Below, piece after piece: positions 17,535-26,929 of a stretch of 64,000 bases of DNA (the stretch's first letter is position 1; each line of letters starts with the position of its first letter). A program made the translations under genes and the position numbers. The DNA is from an uncultured Flaviramulus sp. (GTDB lineage: Bacteria; Bacteroidota; Bacteroidia; Flavobacteriales; Flavobacteriaceae): the NCBI GenBank assembly GCA_947495125.1, contig CANLXL010000002.1, positions 496,001 through 560,000 on the forward strand, written 5' to 3'. Under the pieces are notes generated by a model that worked only from the letters and a program-made list of their open reading frames with translations, did no database searches and was not told the origin of the DNA.

Positions 17535-18170
17535 TTAAACTTCCAATTTCTTAAGCTCCTTATAATTCCTATTTAGCCGTTTTAATAATAGTCCATAAAG
17601 GAGTCTGTAAAACAACCAAATAATTAAAATAAAGACAGCTATAAAAAGCGTAATAACTATGGTTAAAATAATAATGCCTTTATTGTCCAGATGTTCAACA
17701 ACTTTTACGGCGTTGGGGTCATGATTAAAAGCATAGTAAAACCCAATAAGTAAAGAGATTCCGGCCATAACCAAATTGTAAAGCACATAATACTTTATAA
17801 CCTTTCGCGTACTTAAAATACTCTCCATTAATTTCTTTGCACTGTCTGTTACCGAAATGGATTTATGTGCTCTAAATAATAAATAAATAAAAAGGAGGAT
17901 TATACCATAACTTAAAATGGTTAAACCTGTAAATATGTAATCGTTACTGTAAATAGTATCGAGTTTCTCTCTGTATTCGACAGAATATAAATAAGGGATA
18001 GAGTTAATTAAAATCCACAAAATAAGTTCACCAATACTGATGTAAAATAATGTTTTTACAATAGAGGATGACTTCCTCTGTAACATCGGGTAGATATCTT
18101 TAGCCGATAACTTGGCGTGTTCTGTATTTGGATTTCCCCAATCTTTTTTTAATAAATCTAATTCATCCAT
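17535..18170 (-). CDS. Membrane partner of ECF sigma factor, probable anti-sigma
   Basis: 211 residues. The N-terminus MDELDLLKKDWGNPN is the short cytosolic motif seen in flavobacterial proteins encoded after ECF sigma genes. Four hydrophobic helices follow at about 42-62, 80-100, 130-150 and 172-197. The gene starts 4 bp after the sigma gene stop. A role as anti-sigma factor or membrane sensor is inferred from this pairing only. No zinc-finger (ZAS) motif is visible. Confidence 0.7.
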   Translation of the reverse strand: MDELDLLKKDWGNPNTEHAKLSAKDIYPMLQRKSSSIVKTLFYISIGELILWILINSIPYLYSVEYREKLDTIYSNDYIFTGLTILSYGIILLFIYLLFRAHKSISVTDSAKKLMESILSTRKVIKYYVLYNLVMAGISLLIGFYYAFNHDPNAVKVVEHLDNKGIIILTIVITLFIAVFILIIWLFYRLLYGLLLKRLNRNYKELKKLEV

Positions 18171-18174
18171 AGTA

Positions 18175-18669
18175 TTACGGATTTAAAATGGTTCTAAGTT
18201 TGGTCTTAATTCTATTCATCTTCACACGTGCATTAACCTCACTAATTCCAAGGGTTTTACTAATTTCTCTATAGTCTTTGTCTTCTAAGTATAAAAAGAC
18301 AAGGGCTTTTTCAATATCGTTTAACTGATGTACAGCTTTGTATAATACTTTTAATTGTTGTTCTTCTGTATCATCGTAATCTTCGGCTTTCATTTTGAAC
18401 TCTACACCTTCAAAGTCCTGAGTGTTTATTGTACGTTTAGATTTTCTGTAAAGGGTTATTGCAGTATTCAACCCAACCCGATACATCCAGGTGCTAAATT
18501 TTGCATCGCCACGAAACTTCGGATAAGCCTTCCAGAGTTGTATGGTGATTTCCTGAAATAAGTCGTTATGAGCATCGTAATTATTAGTATATAAACGACA
18601 GACTTTATGAATAATATTCTGATGCTTCTCTAACTGTTCAACAAAACTATGTTCAAGTTCTTTATTCAA
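18175..18669 (-). CDS. ECF RNA polymerase sigma factor
   Basis: 164 residues. Region 2 is visible (NNYDAHNDLFQEITIQLWKAYPKF, then FSTWMYRVGLNTAI near 60-75) and region 4 near the C-terminus (LNDIEKALVFLYLEDKDYREISKTLGIS..VNARVKMNRIKTKLR). The start is TTG at 18669: an in-frame TAA lies four codons upstream and no ATG occurs before region 2. Coupled to the membrane protein gene 4 bp downstream. Target promoters are unknown. Confidence 0.88.
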   Translation of the reverse strand: MNKELEHSFVEQLEKHQNIIHKVCRLYTNNYDAHNDLFQEITIQLWKAYPKFRGDAKFSTWMYRVGLNTAITLYRKSKRTINTQDFEGVEFKMKAEDYDDTEEQQLKVLYKAVHQLNDIEKALVFLYLEDKDYREISKTLGISEVNARVKMNRIKTKLRTILNP

Positions 18670-18799
18670 TGTGATGGTTTAGTTACCTTGTAAGTAGTGT
18701 AAATTTTTAAAACGTTACAAGGTATTAAAATAAAAATTTGCGCGAAGATTATAAGTGCTTAATTATGATGTGTTTAAGGAGAGCTGTTTTTTATGAATT

Positions 18800-21700
18800 C
18801 TATTTTGTTACCAAACTAAAATGCCCTCGTTTTTCTCGAATATTGCCGTTTTTATCGGTTAACTGAACGTGAAACCAATAATCTGTTGAAGACAAAATAG
18901 TCCCATTATAAAGGCCATCCCAACCATTTCCGTTTGGATTAATTTGATGCAATAGCTTACCATACCGGTCATAAATATAAATAATGGATGAAGGATAAAA
19001 ATCCGGGCTTAGCCCCTTGACCTGCCAGGTATCATTATGACCATCGTTATTTGGTGTGAAGAACTTTGGAAAGCCGATAACAGAGACATCTAGTTTGCTA
19101 ATACCACATCCATTTTTATCACGAACATATATGGTGTGTAATCCTGCTTTAACATTATTGAAAAATGGCTCGTCCTGGTAACCAAGGAAATCATCATCCA
19201 AAGAAAATTCGTAATCGCCCTGACCTAAATTATTGTTTTCATTATTTATTTGTATACTGTTGTTGTTGGAATCATCAATGATGGTGATATCGTTAATATT
19301 AATGGTCGCTTTTTCAGAATAAACGACATATATTTCTCTTGTTCTTGAGCAGTTGGTACCATTTGTTTTAGTTAATGTTACGGAATAAGTGCCGGATGAA
19401 GAGACATCAATTTGTTCGTCATTAGATAACAAAGCACCGTTTTCATCGGTCCAGCTATAGTCAAATGATTCTGTTGGATTAGCCTGATCTACATGTAATG
19501 TGATGGTTGATGCCGGCCCTGATTCGCAAATAATCTGGGGAGTGTTAACGGTAAACTCCGGTAAAGGATTTACTATTAAGTCGAATGTTGTAGAAGCCAT
19601 GCAGGCAGGATTATCGGGATTTTCAACGGTCGCTGTTATGGTTTGAGAACCCGAATTGAAGGGGTTGGGAAGAGGGCTTGGTAATGTATTTCCGTTTCCA
19701 TCAAAATAAGAAACAACCATTCCTGATTGTGATCCCAAAAGTAAGGATTGGATGTTCGAAGTGTCGAACTCGTGCATGCCGTCAATATCACTTATTCCAT
19801 CATCACAAGCCGGAGCTATTGAAACAGGATGTGCTATTGGTAAGGCGTCAACAATAAAATCTATTGAAGTTTCATCATAACATGCCATGCCATCATTTGT
19901 ATTTGTAATAGCATTGGTTGCTCTAACTATTATAGTTTGCGATGCAGTTCTGAATGTATTGGGAAAAGGACTGGTAATTACCGCACCGTTCGTATCTGTT
20001 AGAGGACTTCCGTCAGATTTATGATAACTAAGGTTAACGTCATTTTGACCTTGTAAAATGGAAGTTTCTAAATTTGAGGTGTTAAATGCTGACGTTATTT
20101 CATTATCGGAAGGAACATCATCGCATTGTCGCGTATAACTTACAGGGTGGGCAGTTGGTAATCGTTCTACATATAAGGTGATGTGATGACCGAGCCCTAA
20201 ACAAGCATTCACATCTTCGCTATCTATACGTACATAAATGTTTTGCACATTTGGAGATCCGTCGTTTCTATGTTTACTAATATCTGGAATGGCATTTTCT
20301 TCAGCTAAGGCATCAATTTCATTAGTATAATAGGTGATCTCAATATGAGGTATTGGGAACAAACTTTCGATGATTGGTGTAGCATCGCTAAAGTTGAACG
20401 TAGCAATACCATTGCGTTTATTGCCATCAATAAATTCATCATCACAAACAGTATATTCTAAAGTGTTGAAGGACATAGGTATTTGTGATACGCCAACAAC
20501 TAAATCGATTCTTGCTGTTCTGTAGCATCCAGGTGTGTTTTCAACTCTGGCAAATACGACATCATTAATGGGGTTTTGATTTGGGTATGAAGTAATGTTA
20601 CTAATTTGACCTGCCATCAACCCTGTTTGAGCTTGAGCTTCACTTAAGTAGTAGCTAAAGGTTTCGTTGAGGTGATTTGATGAGATAAGTTCATTGGCTT
20701 CCGTTAGGTTAAATAATGAAATGCCATCGGTATCATCATCGCATTGTTTTAATTCCACAATAGTATTTAACATAGGTAGTGGGTGTACTTGAATATTGAA
20801 TGAGGTGTCTGTATAGCAAGAACTTCCTAAGGCATTAGTAATTCTCACATAGATGGTTTGACCATTTAGAATGGTATTTGTAAATGTTGAAGGGGTTAAT
20901 ATTTGATTCAGATAACCGGAATCTGTAAAATAAGTAAAATCAAAATCTGCTATGTTTTTTCCATTCAATAAAATAGATTCATTTGATGTTAAATCGAATG
21001 AAGTATATCCGTTTGTATCATTGCCATCCGAAGCGTCATCACAAAGTTCTATGTCAGTAATATTGTTAGGAATTGTTACGGTTTCATAAATAACAATGTC
21101 AACAGCCAATCGCGTAGGGCTTTCACAAGTATTTAAAGTTTGGGTTGCGTAGTAAGTTCCTGTAGTTAATACATCATCGGGGTCTAAAGGTAATCCGTTA
21201 TTACTATTGGAAGTATCGGATGCATACCATCTGATATCGGTTCCGGTTATTTCAATATCCGAAAGTTTTGCCTGGGCGTAATCGCAAAAGGTTTGTATGG
21301 CGTCGGCCGTCGGTAATGGCGTGTGTTGAACTTCAATGGTTACCGGAACACGGGTTTTAGTGATACGCCAATTTTCGGTGGCATCCACATAATAGGTCGT
21401 TGTGGTCGTTACGATGGGGGTAACAAATACATCGCCGGAAGCCAAAGGTGTTCCTCCGGTTGGGGTGCTGTACCAGTTAATGGTTCCTGCTGAAGCGCTC
21501 GCAGATAAAGTTCCCGAGCCACTACCACAAATAAAAGTGTCGGTGGTAGAAAGTATCTGCGGGATGGGCAAGACCGTGACGGTTACCGTGCCAATATCAC
21601 AGATAGAAGGATATGCTTTATCACATATTTTATAATTTAAAACATAAGTCCCTACCGGAGAATTTGGAGCTAAGCTTAAGTTGCCAAACATATCTGTTGG

Positions 21701-22624
21701 AAGATGAGCAGGAACAGGGCTTACTAAAGTGAAATTAACATCACTTAAAGTTACAGGAACACCATTTCTAGTATCGTTATCTAGAACATTCAAAACATTA
21801 ACGACTCCGTTTTCTCCATCCAAATCGAGACCAAAATCGTTTGCGGCATTAAGGTTAGGAGGGATAAGACTGCAAATATTATCGTAGACATCTTTAACTT
21901 CGGAAGCTGTAGATTTGGTGTTTGTTATATGTATGTAAGCTATTTGTCCATTGGTATCTTCATTTGGAGCAGGGGATGGCGGAATATTATCTCGTGCAAA
22001 TATGATATTTCCACTAGTGGGAAATTTATAAAGATCGGCCGAATCCGTATAGGTCGTTACCAGAGTATCGTTTATATACACATCAATAGTTTGCGAACTA
22101 CCGTCTCGTGTTAGGGTTAAAAAGGTGAAGTTGTTGGGACTGAAGGCATTCGCACGAACATTCCCGGTAGGATAAAAATTTAAATTATTTTGAAAGTTAT
22201 AAATACCGTTATCTGAATTTCCTTCTGAAAAATCGATAACCCTAAAATATCTGCTCGGGGTTGTATTAAACTTAATAATAACCGTAATGGTGTAATCGTC
22301 AAAATTACTTCCGGATCCGTTATTATATTTTAATCCGGTCTTTTGCCTAAAATTATAAACTGCTTTACGTGCTGAAGTACAAAAAGGATTCATTGAAATA
22401 TTATTCGAATAAGTATTACCTAAATAACTAGGATATCCTGTATTTGGGCCTTCATTATAGTCAACACCACTTAAAAAGACTGATCCCGGTACATAGGTTA
22501 CGGGGTCTGAATTTACAAGAGAATTATTTAAAAAGAAAAAATGGTCATCTACACTTTGAGCATTAAAAGGTTCACTCTTAATAATGAGGAGGGATATACT
22601 TATAAAGAGAAGATATTTTTTCAT
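18800..22624 (-). CDS. Large secreted LamG/Ig-like protein with T9SS type B sorting domain
   Basis: 1274 residues from the ATG at 22624, which gives a clean signal peptide ending ..SEPFNAQ; a longer frame would run back into the MORN gene. A LamG-like domain lies at about 100-260 (FTFLTLTRDGSSQTIDVYIND), followed by Ig-like segments and a series of repeats of about 95-100 residues, each opening with a C-D-D motif and containing Y-V-R or I-V-R-A-T-N strands. The last 85 residues (FFTPNNDGHNDTWQVKG, IYIYDRYGKLLHQI, GWDGLYNG) are the CHU_C type B sorting signal. It should be exported by T9SS and displayed on the surface or secreted. Last gene of a putative operon with the MORN and phosphatase genes. 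Confidence 0.9.
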   Translation of the reverse strand: MKKYLLFISISLLIIKSEPFNAQSVDDHFFFLNNSLVNSDPVTYVPGSVFLSGVDYNEGPNTGYPSYLGNTYSNNISMNPFCTSARKAVYNFRQKTGLKYNNGSGSNFDDYTITVIIKFNTTPSRYFRVIDFSEGNSDNGIYNFQNNLNFYPTGNVRANAFSPNNFTFLTLTRDGSSQTIDVYINDTLVTTYTDSADLYKFPTSGNIIFARDNIPPSPAPNEDTNGQIAYIHITNTKSTASEVKDVYDNICSLIPPNLNAANDFGLDLDGENGVVNVLNVLDNDTRNGVPVTLSDVNFTLVSPVPAHLPTDMFGNLSLAPNSPVGTYVLNYKICDKAYPSICDIGTVTVTVLPIPQILSTTDTFICGSGSGTLSASASAGTINWYSTPTGGTPLASGDVFVTPIVTTTTTYYVDATENWRITKTRVPVTIEVQHTPLPTADAIQTFCDYAQAKLSDIEITGTDIRWYASDTSNSNNGLPLDPDDVLTTGTYYATQTLNTCESPTRLAVDIVIYETVTIPNNITDIELCDDASDGNDTNGYTSFDLTSNESILLNGKNIADFDFTYFTDSGYLNQILTPSTFTNTILNGQTIYVRITNALGSSCYTDTSFNIQVHPLPMLNTIVELKQCDDDTDGISLFNLTEANELISSNHLNETFSYYLSEAQAQTGLMAGQISNITSYPNQNPINDVVFARVENTPGCYRTARIDLVVGVSQIPMSFNTLEYTVCDDEFIDGNKRNGIATFNFSDATPIIESLFPIPHIEITYYTNEIDALAEENAIPDISKHRNDGSPNVQNIYVRIDSEDVNACLGLGHHITLYVERLPTAHPVSYTRQCDDVPSDNEITSAFNTSNLETSILQGQNDVNLSYHKSDGSPLTDTNGAVITSPFPNTFRTASQTIIVRATNAITNTNDGMACYDETSIDFIVDALPIAHPVSIAPACDDGISDIDGMHEFDTSNIQSLLLGSQSGMVVSYFDGNGNTLPSPLPNPFNSGSQTITATVENPDNPACMASTTFDLIVNPLPEFTVNTPQIICESGPASTITLHVDQANPTESFDYSWTDENGALLSNDEQIDVSSSGTYSVTLTKTNGTNCSRTREIYVVYSEKATININDITIIDDSNNNSIQINNENNNLGQGDYEFSLDDDFLGYQDEPFFNNVKAGLHTIYVRDKNGCGISKLDVSVIGFPKFFTPNNDGHNDTWQVKGLSPDFYPSSIIYIYDRYGKLLHQINPNGNGWDGLYNGTILSSTDYWFHVQLTDKNGNIREKRGHFSLVTK

Positions 22625-22643
22625 ACGTGTTAAATGATTGGAA

Positions 22644-23300
22644 TTAGATATGAATGATAGCCTCCCAGTTACCCTTTTTATAAATTTCAAAAACCGTATA
22701 ACATGAGAAACCTTCATAAGTAAAAGAGACCGTGATTTTTTTCAACGGAAATGTTGCATTCATCAATTTAACACCTTCACTAGAAGGTTCTGTAAGACTG
22801 TGGTTTTCGTCTGAAATGGTTAAAAAAGGAGAAACAAATCTGCCCAAACGCTTTACTTTAATAAGCACATGGTTAGTTCCCAGATTTAGTTTATGCTCTT
22901 GAAAAGATACTTTTTGAATTTCTCTTTTAGAAAGGACTCTATATGGAGTTTTATAGATTCCTATGTATGCATTGTCTTCAAAATATCCATCCTTAATTTT
23001 GGTGCCAGCTTTAATCGATAGTTTGCCTTTACCATGCATTTTTCCTTTCGAAAAGTTACCGGTGTACACATTGCCATTTCCCCAAGTGTAAACACCTAAG
23101 CCATGCGGTAGCCCTTTTTTAAAGTTTCCGGTATAAGTATCTGCATTCCCCTTGGCTTCACCTTGTCCATGAGCGTACCCCTTTTTACATGGGCCTTTGT
23201 AGCTTTGGTTGATGGCCTCTAACTTTACTTTGCAATCCGCTTGGGCGCTTGCTATATGAACCGTAAAGACACTGATAAAGAACAAAACTAACTTTTTCAT
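22644..23300 (-). CDS. MORN-repeat periplasmic protein
   Basis: 218 residues with a signal peptide (..VHIASAQ, about 1-19). Three to four MORN repeats follow at about 40-115 (GYAHGQGEAKG, YTGNFKKGLPHGLGVYTWGNG, YTGNFSKGKMHGKGKL). The C-terminal half is a beta-rich domain without a recognised family. MORN repeats usually mediate protein or lipid contacts. It begins 12 bp after the phosphatase stop and ends 19 bp before the T9SS protein start, so the three genes are probably one transcript. Confidence 0.85.
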   Translation of the reverse strand: MKKLVLFFISVFTVHIASAQADCKVKLEAINQSYKGPCKKGYAHGQGEAKGNADTYTGNFKKGLPHGLGVYTWGNGNVYTGNFSKGKMHGKGKLSIKAGTKIKDGYFEDNAYIGIYKTPYRVLSKREIQKVSFQEHKLNLGTNHVLIKVKRLGRFVSPFLTISDENHSLTEPSSEGVKLMNATFPLKKITVSFTYEGFSCYTVFEIYKKGNWEAIIHI

Positions 23301-23312
23301 AATCTGGTTTTT

Positions 23313-24965
23313 TTAATTGGAACAATTGGTGTTCAATAATGACTTTCCTTCTAAATCCCAACTGGTTTGTATGGGGATGCATAAATGATTTAAGGCTGTA
23401 ACAGCAACATCTACTGTTCTGGGCGTCTCATCATAGTTATTTATTGTTTCAACAGTACTTATGGTGGCATCTTTCCAGACGCCGTTGGTTAAGGTGCCAT
23501 CATGCCCCTTTGCACTTGAGTCGTGTATAACACTATCTGTACCTTCAGTTATTTTCCAATGCCCAATAAGATTTGAATGTTTTGGATGTGTATTATCGAC
23601 TGTCTTGCATTTCCAGTCATCAATGTCATTTTCCGTGAGTATGGTATTGAACAATCTAACTTCGGCTAAAAAGCCTTTGTATTTCCAATTTAGATTACCG
23701 TCGGCTCCCATGGTAAATGGTAAGTTGTTATTAATATCTCCAATGGAAGTGATGGATGCACTACTTTTTAGTACCCCATCGACATAAACCTTAAGTTCTC
23801 CATCTCTATCGAAGGTAGCACTTATAGTATGCCACTGGTTATCTGTTATTTCTCCTGCGTTAACATCAACTCTGTTGGTACCATCACCAATGTTAACTTT
23901 AAAATTACTGTTGCTTGGTAGAAAAGAGAAGACAAAACCTTTATTTATACCACTAGACCAATTCTTTTTGGCAATTACCCCAACATCGCCGGGAATTTTT
24001 GAGCGTATTCTGCACTCTAGGGAAAAATCATTACTTGTTCCAAAATTATAATCGTCATGATGTGGTACTTGTATAACCGTATCATTAAAAGCAAGTTCGG
24101 TCGTACTGTTTAAGCAATTTATTGCAGGGGGAACGGTGACTTCAGATGTTGTTTTTTCTATTTTTTTATTTGGAATATTATCGCCGCTGGCAATGACAAA
24201 AATGGTGCGTTCCTCGTCTGAAGGTCCTCCATGTGAGGTGCCTAAACCACCATGGTCTGTGCTTAATAAGATTAGCCAATTTTCGTCATCATAGGTTTTT
24301 CGAAGTTTTAAAGCGCTAATCATTGCGCCAACCTGTGAGTCTACAGTTTCAATGGCGTCAATATAATCTTGGTTATCCGGAGTAAAACCGGTACGATGAC
24401 CTGCAAAATCAACATTAGATAGTTGTACAAATAAAGCAGTAGGGTCATTATTAGCCAATTCGTTGGCAACGGCATTTTTAACTGCTTCGTCCGTATCAGA
24501 ATTTATAACTACATCGGCGTCCAATTGGGCCATATGATCATTAATAGGATTCCATTGTACAATGGATACGGTTCTATTTTCGGGGTTATGGTCCTCGATG
24601 TGTTTAAAAAAATGAGGATAGCCTGTAAAGTTCGAACCGGTATAGGCGTTATTCACTACACCATGTTTATCTTGCCAGACTCCGCTTAGCATTGAAGTCC
24701 ATCCCGGGCCGCTGGAAGTGGTGAATAAACAACGTGCATCTAAGGAGTAAGTGGCGTTTGCCATTAGGCCATCTAAATTTGGTGTGTTTGAAGCCGTAAT
24801 GCCATCTGGTCTGCAGCCATCGATTCCAATAATCAAGACTTTGTTTTTAATCTTTTTGGGTTCGGGGTTAGGGTCTGTAGTGTTGTTTGCTGAAGAGCTA
24901 CTACAATTGAAGCATAATGTTATAAACAGTACACTCAAAACTATATTTATTATTTTCGGAAACAT
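23313..24965 (-). CDS. Alkaline-phosphatase-superfamily lipoprotein with inserted LamG domain
   Basis: 550 residues from ATG 24965; the ATG at 25001 falls inside a terminator hairpin. Lipoprotein signal with Cys near residue 21. The catalytic fold (type I phosphodiesterase/nucleotide pyrophosphatase type) shows IIGIDGCRPDGI near 40, the nucleophile stretch TTSSGPGWTSMLSG near 82-95, LSNVDFAGH, and LLSTDHGG near 235. A LamG domain at about 275-490 (FSLECRIRSK, WHTISATFDRDGELKVYVDGVL, FLAEVRLFNT) interrupts it, and the final strand DVAVTALNHLCIPI restores the phosphatase C-terminus. It probably hydrolyses phosphodiesters, or possibly sulfate or phosphonate esters, at the cell surface. First gene of the operon with MORN and T9SS genes. 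Confidence 0.88.
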   Translation of the reverse strand: MFPKIINIVLSVLFITLCFNCSSSSANNTTDPNPEPKKIKNKVLIIGIDGCRPDGITASNTPNLDGLMANATYSLDARCLFTTSSGPGWTSMLSGVWQDKHGVVNNAYTGSNFTGYPHFFKHIEDHNPENRTVSIVQWNPINDHMAQLDADVVINSDTDEAVKNAVANELANNDPTALFVQLSNVDFAGHRTGFTPDNQDYIDAIETVDSQVGAMISALKLRKTYDDENWLILLSTDHGGLGTSHGGPSDEERTIFVIASGDNIPNKKIEKTTSEVTVPPAINCLNSTTELAFNDTVIQVPHHDDYNFGTSNDFSLECRIRSKIPGDVGVIAKKNWSSGINKGFVFSFLPSNSNFKVNIGDGTNRVDVNAGEITDNQWHTISATFDRDGELKVYVDGVLKSSASITSIGDINNNLPFTMGADGNLNWKYKGFLAEVRLFNTILTENDIDDWKCKTVDNTHPKHSNLIGHWKITEGTDSVIHDSSAKGHDGTLTNGVWKDATISTVETINNYDETPRTVDVAVTALNHLCIPIQTSWDLEGKSLLNTNCSN

Positions 24966-24983
24966 GTTCTTTGGAAGTTTGAT

Positions 24984-25026
24984 TAAAAAAGAAGCGCCCA
25001 TTCTTAAGTTAAAAAATGAGCGCCTC
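24984..25026 (-). terminator. Intrinsic terminator between the LamG gene and the phosphatase gene
   Basis: A 12-bp stem with two G-U pairs (GAGGCGCTCATT against AATGGGCGCTTC in the minus-strand reading) is followed by a T run (A run at 24984-24990 on the plus strand). It lies between the stop at 25053 and the phosphatase start at 24965. Confidence 0.75.
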
Positions 25027-25052
25027 CAAACTAAACTAAATTAACTCAAGTT

Positions 25053-26906
25053 TTAAAGTACCGGCGTATCTACAGTTGGTAAACCTTCAATAACCGTTTT
25101 ACTAAAAGCTTTATCAAATATTAAGAAATCGCTAATCGTAATCGGATTATCTTCACCGTTGCCATCATTACTACTATTTTCACCTAAAATAATAGTCTTA
25201 GCAAGATTTAAAGAGAATGTGCCATCGATACCGGCAATGGCTTCATCTTTATAGATTTCTACACCGTCTACGTAAAAGCGTAATTCCGGAGCATCTACGG
25301 CTAAAACCACGCGATGCCAGGTATCACCTTGAATCGTACCTTCGGCATGACCTCCTGGGCCTCCGTTAAACCAGAAGCCTGCATTAGGGTGTATATAAAC
25401 GGCACCATCGGAATCATTGGCGATATTATTTTGAAGGAAACAGATGTACGTTCCTAAATCTGCAGTTGCGACTTTTACATCCCAGATCATAGTATAGGTA
25501 TTGACGTTAGCTCCACCACTTGCAGCCATGCCATGGTTTACATCGTACCAGGTTCCTACATCTACAAGAGCAGCTCCGTCTTCTGCACTTACTCCTGAGG
25601 CAGCACTATGAGAAGCAGCTCCATTTAACGTTAGATCATTACCAATGGTTGCTTTTGTTAAATCGGTATCATCATCAAATTTCCATCTTCCTACCAAATC
25701 TTGTCCTATTGAAGGTATTGCTGGTTCCGTAACAGGCGGAAAGCTTTCTATAACGGTTTTTGGAAATGCAGTATCAAATAACATAAACTCACTAATGGTA
25801 ATTGGATTGTCTTCTCCGTTACCATTATTACTACTGTTTTCTCCTAAAATAATAGTCTTGGCAAGATTTAAAGAGAATGTTCCGTCAATACCGGCAATCG
25901 CTTCATCTTTATAAATTTCTACACCGTCCACATAAAATCGCAATTCCGGAGCATCTATTGCAAGAACTACCCGATGCCATGTATCTCCTTGGATAGTGCC
26001 TTCGGCATGACCTCCGGGACCACCGTTAAACCAGAAGCCTGCATTAGGGTGTATATAAACGGCACCATCGGAATCATTGGCGATATTATTTTGAAGGAAA
26101 CAGATGTATGTTCCTAAATCTGCTGTTGCGACTTTTACATCCCAAACCATGGTATAGGTATTAACATTAGCTCCACCACTTGCCGCCATGCCATGGTCTA
26201 CATCGTACCAGGTACCAACATCTACAAGAGCGGCTCCGTCTTCTGCATTAACCCCGGAAACAGCACTATGAGAAGCGGCTCCGTTTAATGTTAGATCGTT
26301 ACCTATAGTGGCAGCACCTAAATTATTAGGGTCGTCAAATCTCCAGTAGCCTACCAAGTTTTTCGATAGATCTGCATTAGGGTCAATCACCTCAAATTTT
26401 ACAAATTGAACTTTATACAACACAGAACCAATAGATTCGTCCGCATAAACAAAATCCCATTTTAAAGCCGTCCTGTCTTTTAATTCTAAAAGACCCAAAT
26501 CGGTTAGAGTGGTATTGAAATTCACTCGGAACTTATCATCATCGGCAGTGCCTTCTGTAAACGTTTGTAAAACCGTATTGGTATTTGTATTGGTAATGGT
26601 AAGCTCTTTGACTTGCTTTAATAATAATAAAGAAATATTTATAGGGTCACTTTCTTCAAACTTACCTTCTTTTCTAGGATCATAACTATGTATAGTTAAT
26701 AATTCCGCTAATTCCGTCTCCGTATAAGGAAGCCCGGTTTTAGGATTTGGGTTGTCAAAATAAAAAGCTAATTCTCCCGGTAAGTAGCGTTGATCATTAA
26801 ATCCAATGCCATCATCCTCTTCACAAGCCGTGCTAACGAATAATGTAACCACAAGAATTACGATTGCTGAGAGCCTATATTTTTTTAATAAATTTATTGT
26901 TTTCAT
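25053..26906 (-). CDS. Surface lipoprotein: DUF1735-like domain plus two LamG domains
   Basis: 617 residues, lipoprotein (Cys near 28: FVSTACEED). Residues about 30-180 match the N-terminal DUF1735/BT_3987-like domain of surface-glycan-binding lipoproteins (LPGELAFYFDNPNPKTGLPYTE, LGLLELKDRTALKWDF). Two LamG domains follow at about 188-395 and 408-612; they differ at only a few residues. It sits in the SusE-like position right after susD (23 bp gap), so it is probably the substrate-binding lipoprotein of the locus. The domain pair arose by in-tandem duplication. Confidence 0.85.
   Translation of the reverse strand: MKTINLLKKYRLSAIVILVVTLFVSTACEEDDGIGFNDQRYLPGELAFYFDNPNPKTGLPYTETELAELLTIHSYDPRKEGKFEESDPINISLLLLKQVKELTITNTNTNTVLQTFTEGTADDDKFRVNFNTTLTDLGLLELKDRTALKWDFVYADESIGSVLYKVQFVKFEVIDPNADLSKNLVGYWRFDDPNNLGAATIGNDLTLNGAASHSAVSGVNAEDGAALVDVGTWYDVDHGMAASGGANVNTYTMVWDVKVATADLGTYICFLQNNIANDSDGAVYIHPNAGFWFNGGPGGHAEGTIQGDTWHRVVLAIDAPELRFYVDGVEIYKDEAIAGIDGTFSLNLAKTIILGENSSNNGNGEDNPITISEFMLFDTAFPKTVIESFPPVTEPAIPSIGQDLVGRWKFDDDTDLTKATIGNDLTLNGAASHSAASGVSAEDGAALVDVGTWYDVNHGMAASGGANVNTYTMIWDVKVATADLGTYICFLQNNIANDSDGAVYIHPNAGFWFNGGPGGHAEGTIQGDTWHRVVLAVDAPELRFYVDGVEIYKDEAIAGIDGTFSLNLAKTIILGENSSNDGNGEDNPITISDFLIFDKAFSKTVIEGLPTVDTPVL
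25081..26365 (-). repeat. Two tandem 660-bp-offset LamG coding units
   Basis: Units about 25081-25705 and 25741-26365 align without gaps at an offset of exactly 660 bp and are roughly 85-90 percent identical at the DNA level in the rows compared. A block of 86 bp (25363-25448 and 26023-26108) is fully identical. Confidence 0.9.
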
Positions 26907-26929
26907 TATAAATTATGTTTTAAATTCAT

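Noticed and set aside
22624-22717. Longer N-terminus for the T9SS protein
   Set aside because: It would overlap the MORN gene and precede a perfect signal peptide that begins at 22624.
25081-26365. Mobile or satellite repeat
   Set aside because: The repeat is in frame and encodes two complete LamG domains; it is a domain duplication, with no terminal inverted repeats or transposase.
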